Shown: one piece after another, positions 7,096-15,271 of the stretch
How the letters are laid out: each line of letters begins with the position of its first letter
Numbering within the stretch: the stretch's first letter is position 1
DNA from: Merdicola sp905200315
Lineage (GTDB): Bacteria; Bacillota; Clostridia; TANB77; CAG-508
DNA length: 30,051 nucleotides
Direction: 5' to 3'
Assembly: GCA_902461935.1 (NCBI GenBank)
Contig: CABPZP010000019.1
Location: 1-30,051, forward strand
Notes under the pieces: generated by a model
The model's database searches: none
What the model was told of the DNA's origin: nothing
The model's input: only the letters and a program-made list of their open reading frames with translations
Made by a program: the position numbers and the translations under genes

Positions 7096-7819
7096 ATGAT
7101 AGTTTTACACAAAAAAAGAATAGTTTTTATTGCATCATGTTTTGTTTTTTCTATATGTGCTTTTTATTTATTTCAAAACAATAATTTTAATAAAGATACA
7201 CAAAGTATTGAAACTGTGAGCTTACCTGTTTCTAATAAAGTAATTGTCTTAGATGCACGGACATGGAACTCCAGATGAGGGGGCTCAAAGTTCTAATGGA
7301 ACAACAGAGGCTGAAATTAATTTGAAAATTGCCTTTAAAGTGCAAAATATTTTAGAGCAAAGTGGTGCAACTGTTATTTTAACCCGTTCCGATGAAAGTG
7401 CTATTTACGATTTAGATAAAAAAACTTTAAGGGAAAAGAAAATTTCTGATATACATAATAGAGTAAAAATAGGAAATGAATCTTCAGCTGATATATTTGT
7501 TTCAATTCACTTAAATAAAATTCCACAAGAACAGTATTCAGGCTGGCAATGCTTTTTTAAAAAAGATGATGAGAATAGCATAAAATTAGCTAAGAGTTTG
7601 CAAAATAGTCTAAATCAGTCTATTCAAAAAGAAAACAATAGAATTGCTATGAAATTGGAAAATGTATATATAATAAGAAAAGTAGAAATTCCAATTTCTA
7701 TAGTAGAATGTGGATTTTTATCAAATAAAGAAGAGGAAGCACAATTGCTAACAGACGACTACCAAAATAAATTAGCGTGGGGCATTTATTTAGGAATAAT
7801 GGATTATTTTAACAATTAA
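7096..7819 (+). pseudogene. cwlD: Germination-type N-acetylmuramoyl-L-alanine amidase, frameshifted in the catalytic motif
   Basis: Two overlapping frames together encode a protein of about 240 residues, the size of CwlD. It has an N-terminal membrane helix (residues about 8-27) and an Amidase_3 domain: LPVSNKVIVLDA, then GHGTPDEG, TRSDE, SADIFVSIHLN, and the catalytic-Glu strand SIVECGFLSN. CwlD removes the peptide from muramic acid to make muramic-delta-lactam in the spore cortex, which is needed for germination. The first frame reads VLDARTWNSR and stops. Removing one base near 7258 (extra C in GATGCACGG) restores LDAGHG, where His is a zinc ligand. A restart at 7253 would give MHGHG but no membrane anchor. 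This is either recent inactivation or an assembly error. The hairpin overlapping its start is described separately. Confidence 0.85.
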
Positions 7820-7929
7820 AATTATTAAATTTTTATTACAAAAAATAAAAACAACATTACATATTATCAAACTAGCAAATATATTGTCGAATAGAATAAA
7901 AACTAAGTGATTTTTGCGTATAAAAATGC

Positions 7930-7958
7930 TTGACTAATTTCCAAAAAATGGATATTGT
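7930..7958 (+). promoter_or_regulatory. Promoter of the DUF6514-type gene
   Basis: TTGACT, a 17-base spacer and TATTGT, 33 bases upstream of the ATG at 7992. The gap 7820-7929 holds no other recognisable feature. Confidence 0.65.
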
Positions 7959-7991
7959 AGAGAGGTTAGTTTAAATATAGGGGGAATACAA

Positions 7992-8288
7992 ATGAAAACT
8001 TTTTATGGAGGAACATTTATTAATATGGAGCAATTAAAAGAATCAAATATATACACACCTATAAAATTGGAATATTATAAAATAAAAAATGAGAAAAATT
8101 ACAAAGAAAATTATGGAATAGAAATTTTCAAAACAAAATACAAAGGAGAAGAAATATTAACAGAAAAAGCAGAAATTAATAATATTACATCAGATGAAAA
8201 TACAATAGAAATGCTATTAGAAATTTTGAAAAGAAATGAAGTAACACCTGTTTCAGCAAACGAGGTAATAGAGGATTTATTTCATTAA
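7992..8288 (+). CDS. DUF6514-type small protein, function unknown
   Basis: A 98-aa soluble protein preceded by AGGGGGAA. The order of features is a beta-rich first half (KLEYYKIKNE, YGIEIFKTKYKGEEI), then ITSDENTIEMLLEILKRNEV, then TPVSANEVIEDLF. This matches my memory of the DUF6514 family of Clostridia, in particular the ending NEVTP-x4-EVIEDL. No function is known for the family. It has its own promoter and a palindromic hairpin after the stop, so it is monocistronic. Confidence 0.75.
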   Translation: MKTFYGGTFINMEQLKESNIYTPIKLEYYKIKNEKNYKENYGIEIFKTKYKGEEILTEKAEINNITSDENTIEMLLEILKRNEVTPVSANEVIEDLFH

Positions 8289-8291
8289 ATA

Positions 8292-8319
8292 TATAGAGGC
8301 GACTATAGTCGCCCCTATA
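8292..8319 (+). terminator. Palindromic hairpin after the DUF6514-type gene
   Basis: GGCGACTATAGTCGCC (8298-8313) is a perfect 16-base palindrome, flanked by TATAG and CTATA that extend the stem. No T run follows, so termination may be weak. It also resembles the GC-rich intergenic repeat family. Confidence 0.5.
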
Positions 8320-8356
8320 ATTGCATTTGCTATTTCATAAATTTATTATAATTATG

Positions 8357-8430
8357 TTTTATAGAAATATTATCGTTGAACGTTGTAGGAGTCGGTTTAT
8401 TTAGGACGACCCGCGTTGTGAAGCTACTAT
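8357..8430 (+). repeat. Intergenic palindromic repeat, copy at 8357
   Basis: TTATAGAAAT begins the element. TTGTAGGAGTCGG and GGACGACCCGCGTTGTGAAG follow, then CTACTATAAA. The second half matches the copy at 13864-13907 (GTAGGGGTCGG then GACGACCCGCGTGGCGAAGC). The right end runs into the stop codon of the minus-strand gene at 8427. Confidence 0.6.
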
Positions 8431-8864
8431 AAATATTTTTTTAACGTTTCAACACTATCTTCTTGCATAACAACAAAATCATTTAAAATTGTATCTATAT
8501 CATTTGGTAAATTTTCATTATTATTTAATAATTTTCTACCTTCAATAATTCCCATATTAGTACCTTGAATTAAAAGCTCAGAAAGTTTAGAATTGCTATG
8601 GTCATTCATTGTTTTCATTTGAACACCATACCAAGTCATCATTTTAGTCATAGCATTAGTTTCATGAGGTTCTTTTTCAGTATTATAATTAGAATAAACA
8701 TCATTTACTCTATTTGAAATATCTCTATATTTATTATATTCACCATCTAAAACCTTTCTAAAAGAACTATCCTCAACCTTATCTAAAACAAAATTAATAG
8801 CATCCATACCCATAGTAGCACCTTTATTTACCTCATCTAAAACATTCAAATTTTGATTATCCAT
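8427..8864 (-). CDS. Helical protein of unknown function, ferritin-like in pattern
   Basis: A 145-aa soluble, almost entirely helical protein with a strong AGGAGGGG five bases before its ATG. Helices run through VLDEVNKGATMGMDAINFVL, a middle segment with His and Met-rich motifs (PHETNAMTKMMTWYGVQM), and a C-terminal helix LNDFVVMQEDSVETLKKYL. The four-helix pattern recalls the ferritin-like DUF2383 or spore-coat-associated groups, but I do not see a clear set of Glu/His metal ligands. It is alone on the minus strand between two copies of the intergenic repeat. Function is not assigned. Confidence 0.75.
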   Translation of the reverse strand: MDNQNLNVLDEVNKGATMGMDAINFVLDKVEDSSFRKVLDGEYNKYRDISNRVNDVYSNYNTEKEPHETNAMTKMMTWYGVQMKTMNDHSNSKLSELLIQGTNMGIIEGRKLLNNNENLPNDIDTILNDFVVMQEDSVETLKKYL

Positions 8865-8918
8865 CTTAACCCCTCCTAAAATTTATATAAATTAAAAATA
8901 TATTTGTTTTTGAAATAC

Positions 8919-9004
8919 CGTTGTGGGGGTCGGCGTACCTAAAGGCATAACGGATTTGTAATCTCACATACGTTCGAACAACTCCGAAATTCCCGACGAC
9001 CCGA
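8919..9004 (+). repeat. Intergenic palindromic repeat, copy at 8919 with a longer centre
   Basis: CGTTGTGGGGGTCGGCGTAC at the left and CCCGACGACCCG at the right match the two ends of the copy at 13864-13894, but about 50 extra bases lie between them. GGGTCGGCG and CGACGACCC can pair imperfectly. The flanks 8865-8918 and 9005-9148 show no gene. Confidence 0.55.
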
Positions 9005-9148
9005 AAATACCTAATAAGGCGAATAAAAAAATATTTAATAATATTATTATTTCATAAAAAAATAAATTAATTCAAAAAACATTTTTATTTTTAAAAAAGT
9101 ATGATATTATATATTTCGAAAATACTATACAAAGGAAGAGGAGACATA

Positions 9149-10438
9149 ATGTATAAACGAAAAAGAGAATACTTAATACCAGTTTTAGGATTTTTATTTA
9201 TAATACTAGTTGGAGCAATAATACTATATTTGCCTTGTTGCACAATAGGAACAGCAAATTTTATAGACACTTTATTTACTTCAACTTCGGCCACAACTAC
9301 AACAGGTTTTTCTTTAAATGATATTTCAACTAAATATACAACTTTTGGAAAGATTATTATTGCAATTTTAATGAATATAGGTGCAGTTGGATTTATTTCC
9401 TTAATTGTTGTAATTGTAAAATTAAAAAATAGAAGAATTTCACTATCAAACATGAAAGTTATAAACGATAGTATATCAGATGACAATTACTTAAATTTAA
9501 AAGATGAAGTATTCAATATTGTTAAATATGTTGCTATTATTGAAATTATAGGTGCATTTTTGTTAGCTATAAAATTTATTCCAGAATATGGAATGATAAA
9601 AGGAATAGGGTATAGCTTATTTCATTCTATATCTGCATTTTCAAATACAGGATTTGATTTACTTGGTGAAAATGGATTTATAAAATATAATAAAGATATA
9701 TATATAAGACTAGTAATTATTATTTTAATGATTTTAGGTGGAATAGGATTTTTACCAATAAATGATTTTATTAATAATAAGAGTAAAAAATTTAAAAAAT
9801 TAAAACTACAATCTAAAATTGTAATTATATATTCTTTTGCATTAATATTAATTTCTACAATTGGATTAAAGATATTTGAAGGAAGTAATATATCGTGGTT
9901 AAACGCTTTATTTATGGGAGCAACAGCACGTAATACAGGATTATATACTGTTAGTGTTTCAACAATGACAGTGCCTTCTAAGTTATTTATATTAATATTA
10001 ATGATTGTAGGTGGAGCACCAGGGTCTACTGCAGGAGGAATAAAAGTGGTTGTATTTGCTGTTTTAGAAGCGGTTGTAATTACTACTTTATTAGGAAAAA
10101 AAGAAGTAGTTTTATTTTGGAGAAAAATAGATGAAAATACAATTAGGCTATCTGTTACAATTTTAGCTATGTTTATAGTTATTATTTTAATTGCGACAAT
10201 GGCTATTGTAGCTCTAAATAATTTTGGTTTATTCGATGTATTATTTGCATGTGTTTCAGGAATATCTTCAACAGGACTTTCAAGCACAAGTATGCAACTA
10301 CTAAATAATGCAGGCAAATTTATATTAATGATTTTAATGTTTATAGGAAGAGTTGGACCACTTTCTATTTTAGCAATATTTACACCAGAAGTTAACAACG
10401 AAAAAATAGATTTCCCAGAAGAAAAATTAATTTTATAG
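9149..10438 (+). CDS. TrkH/KtrB-family potassium uptake membrane subunit
   Basis: A 429-aa membrane protein. I chose the ATG at 9149, behind GGAAGAGGAG, over an in-frame upstream ATG at 9101 that lacks a ribosome site. It shows the four-fold pore layout of the Trk/Ktr/HKT superfamily, with filter loops TSATTTTGFS, HSISAFSNTGFD, ATARNTGLY and CVSGISSTGLSS, each carrying the filter Gly. Positively charged links and many hydrophobic helices surround them. Such subunits import potassium, driven by sodium or the proton motive force, and need a cytoplasmic TrkA/KtrA gating ring. No such gene is adjacent, so the partner must be encoded elsewhere. It is the first gene of a tight operon; its TAG overlaps the ribosome site of the next gene. 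Confidence 0.93.
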   Translation: MYKRKREYLIPVLGFLFIILVGAIILYLPCCTIGTANFIDTLFTSTSATTTTGFSLNDISTKYTTFGKIIIAILMNIGAVGFISLIVVIVKLKNRRISLSNMKVINDSISDDNYLNLKDEVFNIVKYVAIIEIIGAFLLAIKFIPEYGMIKGIGYSLFHSISAFSNTGFDLLGENGFIKYNKDIYIRLVIIILMILGGIGFLPINDFINNKSKKFKKLKLQSKIVIIYSFALILISTIGLKIFEGSNISWLNALFMGATARNTGLYTVSVSTMTVPSKLFILILMIVGGAPGSTAGGIKVVVFAVLEAVVITTLLGKKEVVLFWRKIDENTIRLSVTILAMFIVIILIATMAIVALNNFGLFDVLFACVSGISSTGLSSTSMQLLNNAGKFILMILMFIGRVGPLSILAIFTPEVNNEKIDFPEEKLIL

Positions 10439-10448
10439 GAGAGAAAAT

Positions 10449-12230
10449 ATGGATAAAAATATTATTGAAGAAGTATATGAATTATTAGAATTAGTGAAAG
10501 TTACAAAGAAAAATAAAGATGCTGTGCAAGAAATTAGGCAAAGCTTAATAGATAGAGATTTTAATCAAGCATTAAAACTTTTAAAAGAAATAATTCCAGA
10601 AGATAAAGTTAAACAAATTGAAGAAAAATATGATAAAAAAGAAGCTGAGGAAAAAGAAAATAAAGAAAAAAGAAAAAAAGAAAAAGAGGAAGAAGTTCAA
10701 GAAGGATTATATCCAAAGAAATTAGAAAATATTGAACTTGAAAAAATTTATATAGGTTTGCTTTTAACAAACCCAAATGCAATTTCTATGTATTATTTTT
10801 TACATGAAGATTGTTTATTTGAAGATGAAAAAATATTAAATGCATATAAAAGCGTATTATTTACAGAGGGGCAAGCTTCTGCTTCAGAAATTGCTAAAAA
10901 GGATTTTAACTTTCCAAAGGAAACAAAAGATGACTATGAAATAAAAGCACAATTTAGAAAAAATGTTGCTAATACAAATTACGATTTTGAAAAGGTTTAT
11001 ACAGAATTAAAAAAATTATTTGTATTAAGAAAGCATTATTTGCAAATTCCAATAAAAGAAATGAAAGATAAAATAGTTGCAATAAGAGATTATAAATTAT
11101 ATGATGAAATGACAGTAGAAGAAGTTGAAAATGCTGTTAATCAAGTTATAGTTACAGGTAAGTTTAAGCAATCTGTTTTAAATGAAGATGTTACATCTTT
11201 CTTAGTAAAAGGAGATAATAACTTAACAAATGGATTAGAATTACCATTTAGAATTCTTTCTAGTGTGTTTAAAGGAATAAGAAAAGGTGAAACTATGGCA
11301 TATGCGATGCCATCTAACGCTGGTAAAAGTAGATTTACAGTTAATTTAGCAGCACATATTGCATTTGTAAAAAAACAAAAAGTATTAATTATTTCAAATG
11401 AAATGTCAGAAGAAAAAATGAAATTATGCTTAATTACAACAATAATAAATAATCCAGAAATACAAAAATTGCATGGACAACAGTTACATGTAACAGAAGG
11501 GCAATTATTAGAATTAAAATTTAGAGCAAATAGTAAATCTAAGGTAAAAACAGATAAAAACGGATTTATCATTAGAGATGAAAAAGAAACACAAAAAGAA
11601 TATATAAAAAAATTACAAGAAAATTCTGAAGAATTTAATATGGTAACAAAAGCAACAGATTGGTTAAATAAAGAAATGAAAAATGCAATTTACTTTGTAA
11701 ATATAACAGACCATACAAACGAAGAACTACAAAAGGTTATAATGAATTATTATTATAAAGAACAAATAGAATATGTATTTTATGATACAATGAAAACAGA
11801 TACAGCAAATATAGGAAAAGGAGAGGAACTAAAAAGAACAGCAACAATATTATCTAATTTAGCTCAAAACTTTGGAATGTTTATAGGAGCAACAATGCAA
11901 CTTTCAGAAACAGATACATTGCCAATAAACCTAGATATAAACGATTTAGCAGTTAGTAGAACTGTAAAAGAAGTTTTAGATACACTATGTTTAGTAAAAC
12001 AAATTCATAATGAAAATTTAGGAGACTATGAATATTCTTTAGAAGAAGTAGATACTAAATTTTTCGATTTAAAAAGAGAAAAAGACCCAGACTTTAGATA
12101 TTATGCATGTGTAGTAGATAAAAACAGGGCAGGTGCAAAACCAAAAGTATTATTTAAATTGAATTTGGCATATAATAGATGGGAAGAGTTAGGATATTTA
12201 CGTTTAAAACAAACAAAGAAGAGTAAATAA
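10449..12230 (+). CDS. DnaB-like RecA-fold ATPase with a coiled-coil N-terminal region
   Basis: A 593-aa cytoplasmic protein. Residues about 1-85 are highly charged and probably coiled coil (EEKYDKKEAEEKENKEKRKK region). Residues about 95-200 recall the DnaB N-terminal helical domain (LEKIYIGLLLTNPNAISMYY). Residues about 270-580 are a RecA/DnaB-type ATPase with Walker A PSNAGKSR, IISNEMSEEKM matching the DnaB SLEMS motif, Walker B EYVFYDTMK, a later Gln strand GMFIGATMQLSE, and a C-terminal DKNRAGAKPKVLFKLN like the end of DnaB. It is probably a hexameric helicase or a RecA-like motor on DNA. It is an unusual partner for the potassium channel and CNNM genes that flank it within the operon (gaps of 10 and 15 bases), and is probably not the main replicative helicase. 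Confidence 0.75.
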   Translation: MDKNIIEEVYELLELVKVTKKNKDAVQEIRQSLIDRDFNQALKLLKEIIPEDKVKQIEEKYDKKEAEEKENKEKRKKEKEEEVQEGLYPKKLENIELEKIYIGLLLTNPNAISMYYFLHEDCLFEDEKILNAYKSVLFTEGQASASEIAKKDFNFPKETKDDYEIKAQFRKNVANTNYDFEKVYTELKKLFVLRKHYLQIPIKEMKDKIVAIRDYKLYDEMTVEEVENAVNQVIVTGKFKQSVLNEDVTSFLVKGDNNLTNGLELPFRILSSVFKGIRKGETMAYAMPSNAGKSRFTVNLAAHIAFVKKQKVLIISNEMSEEKMKLCLITTIINNPEIQKLHGQQLHVTEGQLLELKFRANSKSKVKTDKNGFIIRDEKETQKEYIKKLQENSEEFNMVTKATDWLNKEMKNAIYFVNITDHTNEELQKVIMNYYYKEQIEYVFYDTMKTDTANIGKGEELKRTATILSNLAQNFGMFIGATMQLSETDTLPINLDINDLAVSRTVKEVLDTLCLVKQIHNENLGDYEYSLEEVDTKFFDLKREKDPDFRYYACVVDKNRAGAKPKVLFKLNLAYNRWEELGYLRLKQTKKSK

Positions 12231-12245
12231 AGAAAAGGGGAAAAG

Positions 12246-13532
12246 ATGCTTTTTAGTATAATTATTTTAGTAATTTTAATAGGTATTAATGCATTTTTTG
12301 CAAGTAGTGAAATTGCATTTATTTCATTAAATGATGCCAAGATAGAAAAACAAGCTAAAGATGGAAATAAAAAAGCAAAATCAATACAAAATATGCTTAA
12401 AGATCCAAGCAAATTTTTGGCTACAATACAAATAGGAGTAACACTTGCAGGATTCTTATCAAGTGCATTTGCTGCAGATACATTTGCAGAAGTACTTTCT
12501 CCTAAACTATATAATTTAATGCCATTTATACAAGAACAAACTTGGAAAGCTATATCAATAATACTAATAACCTTAATATTATCTTATTTTACATTAGTTT
12601 TTGGAGAACTAGTTCCAAAGCGATTAGCAATGAAATATACAGAGAAAATAGCTTTTTCATCTGTAGGAATTATAAAAGCAATATCTGTAGTTGCATCGCC
12701 ATTTGTAAAACTACTTACACTTTCAACAAATGCAGTATCAAAAATTTTTAAAATAACAGAAAACGAAGAAGAAGTTGTAACGGAAGAAGAAATAAGAATG
12801 ATGATAGATGTAGGAGAAGAAAAAGGTGTAATAGGAGTTGCAGCAAAGGAAATGCTAAATAATGTATTTGAGTTCAATGATAAAATCGTCTCTGAAATAA
12901 TGATTCCAAGAACAGAAGTATTTGCTTTAGATAAGGAATTAACAATAAAAGAAGTAATAGATATTTTGTTAGAAGACACAAGATACAGCAGAATACCTGT
13001 ATATGAGGAAACAATAGATAACATAGTTGGAATAGTATATATAAAAGACATTTTACTTTCAAAAAAAGATGAAAATAAAAAAATAAAAGAATTAATGAAA
13101 AAAGCATACTATGTTCCAGAAACAATAACCGTAGATAAACTATTTGAAGAAATGCGAAAAAACAAAAAGCAAATATCAATAGTAATAGAAGAACATGGTG
13201 GAACCTCTGGAATAGTAACAATGGAAGACATACTAGAAGAAATTGTTGGCGAAATATATGATGAATATGATGCTTTAGAAAACAAAGTAGTAGAGATAGA
13301 TTCAAATACCTACTTAATAGACGGAAGTTTAGCAGTATATGATTTAGAAAAAATATTTGATGTAGAAATACCAGAGGGAGATTACGATACAATATCAGGT
13401 TATTTAATAGATTTATTGGGCAGAATACCAAAGCCAAAAGAAAACATAATAATAGAAACAGATCAGCTAGATTTTAAGGTTGAAAAGGTGAAAAATAAAA
13501 AAATAGTGCAAGTAAAAGTTTGTAAAAAGTAA
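12246..13532 (+). CDS. CNNM/CorC-type membrane protein (hemolysin family, UPF0053)
   Basis: A 428-aa protein with ribosome site AAAGGGG. Residues about 1-180 are a DUF21/CNNM transmembrane domain, with the early motif NAFFASSEIAFISLN and FGELVPKRLAM. Residues about 205-330 are a CBS pair (IMIPRTEVFALD, YSRIPVYEETIDNIVGIVY, EHGGTSGIVTMEDILEEIVG). Residues about 345-425 are a CorC_HlyC domain with DGSLAVYDLEKIF and DTISGYLIDLLGRIP. The family is linked to magnesium or cobalt efflux and ion homeostasis in the cell membrane. It is the last gene of the potassium channel-ATPase operon; no clear terminator separates it from the SCIFF peptide gene 88 bases downstream. Confidence 0.93.
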   Translation: MLFSIIILVILIGINAFFASSEIAFISLNDAKIEKQAKDGNKKAKSIQNMLKDPSKFLATIQIGVTLAGFLSSAFAADTFAEVLSPKLYNLMPFIQEQTWKAISIILITLILSYFTLVFGELVPKRLAMKYTEKIAFSSVGIIKAISVVASPFVKLLTLSTNAVSKIFKITENEEEVVTEEEIRMMIDVGEEKGVIGVAAKEMLNNVFEFNDKIVSEIMIPRTEVFALDKELTIKEVIDILLEDTRYSRIPVYEETIDNIVGIVYIKDILLSKKDENKKIKELMKKAYYVPETITVDKLFEEMRKNKKQISIVIEEHGGTSGIVTMEDILEEIVGEIYDEYDALENKVVEIDSNTYLIDGSLAVYDLEKIFDVEIPEGDYDTISGYLIDLLGRIPKPKENIIIETDQLDFKVEKVKNKKIVQVKVCKK

Positions 13533-13564
13533 AAAATATTGAAAAAAGTAGATTTTAATTAATT

Positions 13565-13577
13565 TATAATGTATAAT
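13565..13577 (+). promoter_or_regulatory. Promoter -10 region(s) of the SCIFF gene
   Basis: Two TATAAT hexamers (13565-13570 and 13572-13577) lie 44-51 bases before the SCIFF ATG. TTGAAA at 13539 is a possible but distant -35. Further downstream CTTTCT/AGAAAG forms a small hairpin that overlaps the start of the AAAGGAG ribosome site. Confidence 0.45.
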
Positions 13578-13620
13578 AGAAAAGTAACTGTAAACTTTCT
13601 TTTTAGAAAGGAGTAGAAAT

Positions 13621-13776
13621 ATGAAGCATATTAAGACAATTAACAAGTCCAATTTAGCAGAAACTGCTAAAAAAGGTGGCTGTGGCAAATGCCAGGCTTC
13701 ATGCCAATCTGCTTGCAAAACATCTTGCACAGTTGGAAATCAGAGATGTAAAAGAAAAGAGGATAGCCAACAATAA
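13621..13776 (+). CDS. scfA: SCIFF six-cysteine ranthipeptide precursor
   Basis: A 51-aa peptide, MKHIKTINKSNLAETAKK followed by GGCGKCQASCQSACKTSCTV and GNQRCKRKEDSQQ. Six Cys at 21, 24, 28, 32, 36 and 43 match the SCIFF family (six cysteines in forty-five residues) almost residue for residue. In studied clostridial members a radical SAM-SPASM maturase (scfB) forms a thioether from Cys to a Thr; Cys32 and Thr37 here are the equivalent pair as I recall it. The product is a ranthipeptide for which a signalling or quorum role has been proposed. AAAGGAG precedes the ATG. Unusually, no maturase follows: a terminator and a minus-strand gene come next. The C-terminal tail KRKEDSQQ is a little longer than typical. 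Confidence 0.95.
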   Translation: MKHIKTINKSNLAETAKKGGCGKCQASCQSACKTSCTVGNQRCKRKEDSQQ

Positions 13777-13807
13777 AAAAGCAAAAAGTTTTGCACACAA
13801 AAAAATG

Positions 13808-13836
13808 GAGGACCAATTATTTATTGGTCCTCTTTT
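13808..13836 (+). terminator. Terminator of the SCIFF gene
   Basis: GAGGACCAAT and ATTGGTCCTC form a perfect 10-bp stem with a 5-base loop, followed by TTTT, 31 bases after the SCIFF stop. Confidence 0.92.
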
Positions 13837-13840
13837 AATA

Positions 13841-13920
13841 TTATAGGAAATTTCTGTTTTGTATGTAGGGGTCGGCGTCCCCGACGACCCGCGTGGCGAA
13901 GCCACCTTTTTATATTTTGA
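13841..13920 (+). repeat. Intergenic palindromic repeat, most complete copy
   Basis: TTATAGGAAATTTCTGTTTT, then GTAGGGGTCGGCG, CCCCGACGACCC and the hairpin GTGGC-GAA-GCCAC, followed by a T-rich end. The left third is shared with 6059 and 18689, the middle with 8383 and 8919. It lies between the SCIFF terminator and the 3' end of a minus-strand gene. Confidence 0.65.
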
Positions 13921-13928
13921 TGTAGAGG

Positions 13929-15170
13929 TTAGTCTGATAATAAGTTAATTTCTTGAAAGTGTATACCAGAGCCAAAAGTAAAGTCATAAGTTCCTTTAAA
14001 TTTTATTTGAGTACAATTTTCAGGAACAATAACATTTTTTGATGACTGTAGCCAATTATTGCTGGTTTTTAGTAATAAACTAGAATTCTTATCATAAAAA
14101 TATATTGTACATTGCCAATTATCGCTAGAATAACCAGTAATAAGAAACTGAATAGTTTTTCCTATAGCACTTTTATCGACATTTAATATACGTGTCCCAT
14201 CAATATATTTACTTGTATTTATATTTGAATCATACCATTCTGAATGAATAGCATTTTTTGCACGTGCATTTACTAACAATTTACTTTGAGAATATAATCC
14301 TGATTCTTTTTTTACACTTTTTGCTAAAATTAGAGGTTTATTAGAGGTTATAGTTCCTGTGTATATATTCCATGTATTTCCATTATCTAAGCTATAATAA
14401 TTAGTTATATCTTCCTTAGAATCATAATTGATAGAGATATTGCTATTTAATAATATTCCTTTATCTGTTAATATAGGATAATCATCAACATCTAAAACAG
14501 TAATTGATGGAGCAGAAGGAATATCTAAATCTAAATTTGTAATATCTTTAGAAATTAATACTTCATTTTTATCTTTATCTAATCCTTTAGCATATATTGT
14601 TATTGTTGATTTATCAGAATTGTATAATTTCTTATTTAATATGTCATATGAGTTTATAGAAAATGGCTTTGAGTAATTTTGCCAAGTTCCATTTTCCCCA
14701 ATTTTATATTGAGTTATATAAAAATAAGAGCTTGGTGATAAAATTGAAATATCTAGAGATGTTTTTTGTGTTAAACTATTATCATAATCAATTTTTAAGA
14801 TATTATCTATGAAATCTTGGTTTATTAATATTTTTTTATCTATTGTGTTATTGTTTTGTGATTTTATATGAAAAGTGTATTCTTCGTTAAATTTTGCACT
14901 ATAATCTATACTTATTTTGTTTTTGCCATATCCAGAAATTTGATAGTCTGTATTAGGAATTGTAATAGTTTCTATACCATTTTCATCATAAAAAGTTATA
15001 AGAAGTTGATAAATATTATTTTTATTAGAATGCAATATTATTGATGTACTAATAGTTTCCTTTTTGCTTTTAGAAATAGGATTGATTAAATGATTTTTAA
15101 AATTAAAAATAAAAGTAATGATAATAATAGCAATTAAAACAAATAAAATTAATAATATTTTTTTCTTCAT
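13929..15170 (-). CDS. Membrane-anchored protein with Ig-like extracellular domains
   Basis: A 413-aa protein with AAAGGAG nine bases before its ATG. Residues about 4-24 are a single hydrophobic helix after MKKK, acting as a signal anchor. The rest is beta-rich and extracellular. Its features are an Ig-like first domain, a YITQYKIGENGTWQNYSKPF strand pair, and YSLDNGNTWNIYTG, which is typical of chitobiase/beta-hexosaminidase-like C-terminal or similar Ig repeats in surface proteins. A C-terminal beta-sandwich follows, with WQCTIYFYDKNSSLL and FKGTYDFTFGSG that may bind carbohydrate. No catalytic residues are evident. It sits downstream of leuS but behind a terminator, so it is probably a separate transcript. 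It is similar in plan to the protein at 5086. Confidence 0.75.
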   Translation of the reverse strand: MKKKILLILFVLIAIIIITFIFNFKNHLINPISKSKKETISTSIILHSNKNNIYQLLITFYDENGIETITIPNTDYQISGYGKNKISIDYSAKFNEEYTFHIKSQNNNTIDKKILINQDFIDNILKIDYDNSLTQKTSLDISILSPSSYFYITQYKIGENGTWQNYSKPFSINSYDILNKKLYNSDKSTITIYAKGLDKDKNEVLISKDITNLDLDIPSAPSITVLDVDDYPILTDKGILLNSNISINYDSKEDITNYYSLDNGNTWNIYTGTITSNKPLILAKSVKKESGLYSQSKLLVNARAKNAIHSEWYDSNINTSKYIDGTRILNVDKSAIGKTIQFLITGYSSDNWQCTIYFYDKNSSLLLKTSNNWLQSSKNVIVPENCTQIKFKGTYDFTFGSGIHFQEINLLSD

Positions 15171-15229
15171 AAGTGTAAGCTCCTTTATAATAATTAAATA
15201 TAGTATAGCATAATATATTATATAAAAAA

Positions 15230-15264
15230 AGAGAAATCCATTTATTGATAAGATGAATTTCTCT
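15230..15264 (-). terminator. Terminator of leuS
   Basis: AGAGAAATCCAT and ATGAATTTCTCT pair over 12 bases with one G-U on the RNA. On the minus strand the stem is followed by seven T. It lies 8 bases after the leuS stop codon. Confidence 0.88.
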
Positions 15265-15271
15265 TTCTCAG

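Noticed and set aside
7240..7270. Programmed frameshift in cwlD
   Set aside because: No slippery heptamer, no downstream stimulator, and relatives encode the protein in one frame; an indel is simpler.
9622..10398. A 258-codon minus-strand frame
   Set aside because: Antisense shadow of the potassium channel gene; no ribosome site and no family resemblance.
12874..13437. A long minus-strand open frame rich in Leu and Phe
   Set aside because: Antisense of the CNNM gene CBS region; the composition follows from AT-rich codons on the other strand and it has no ribosome site.
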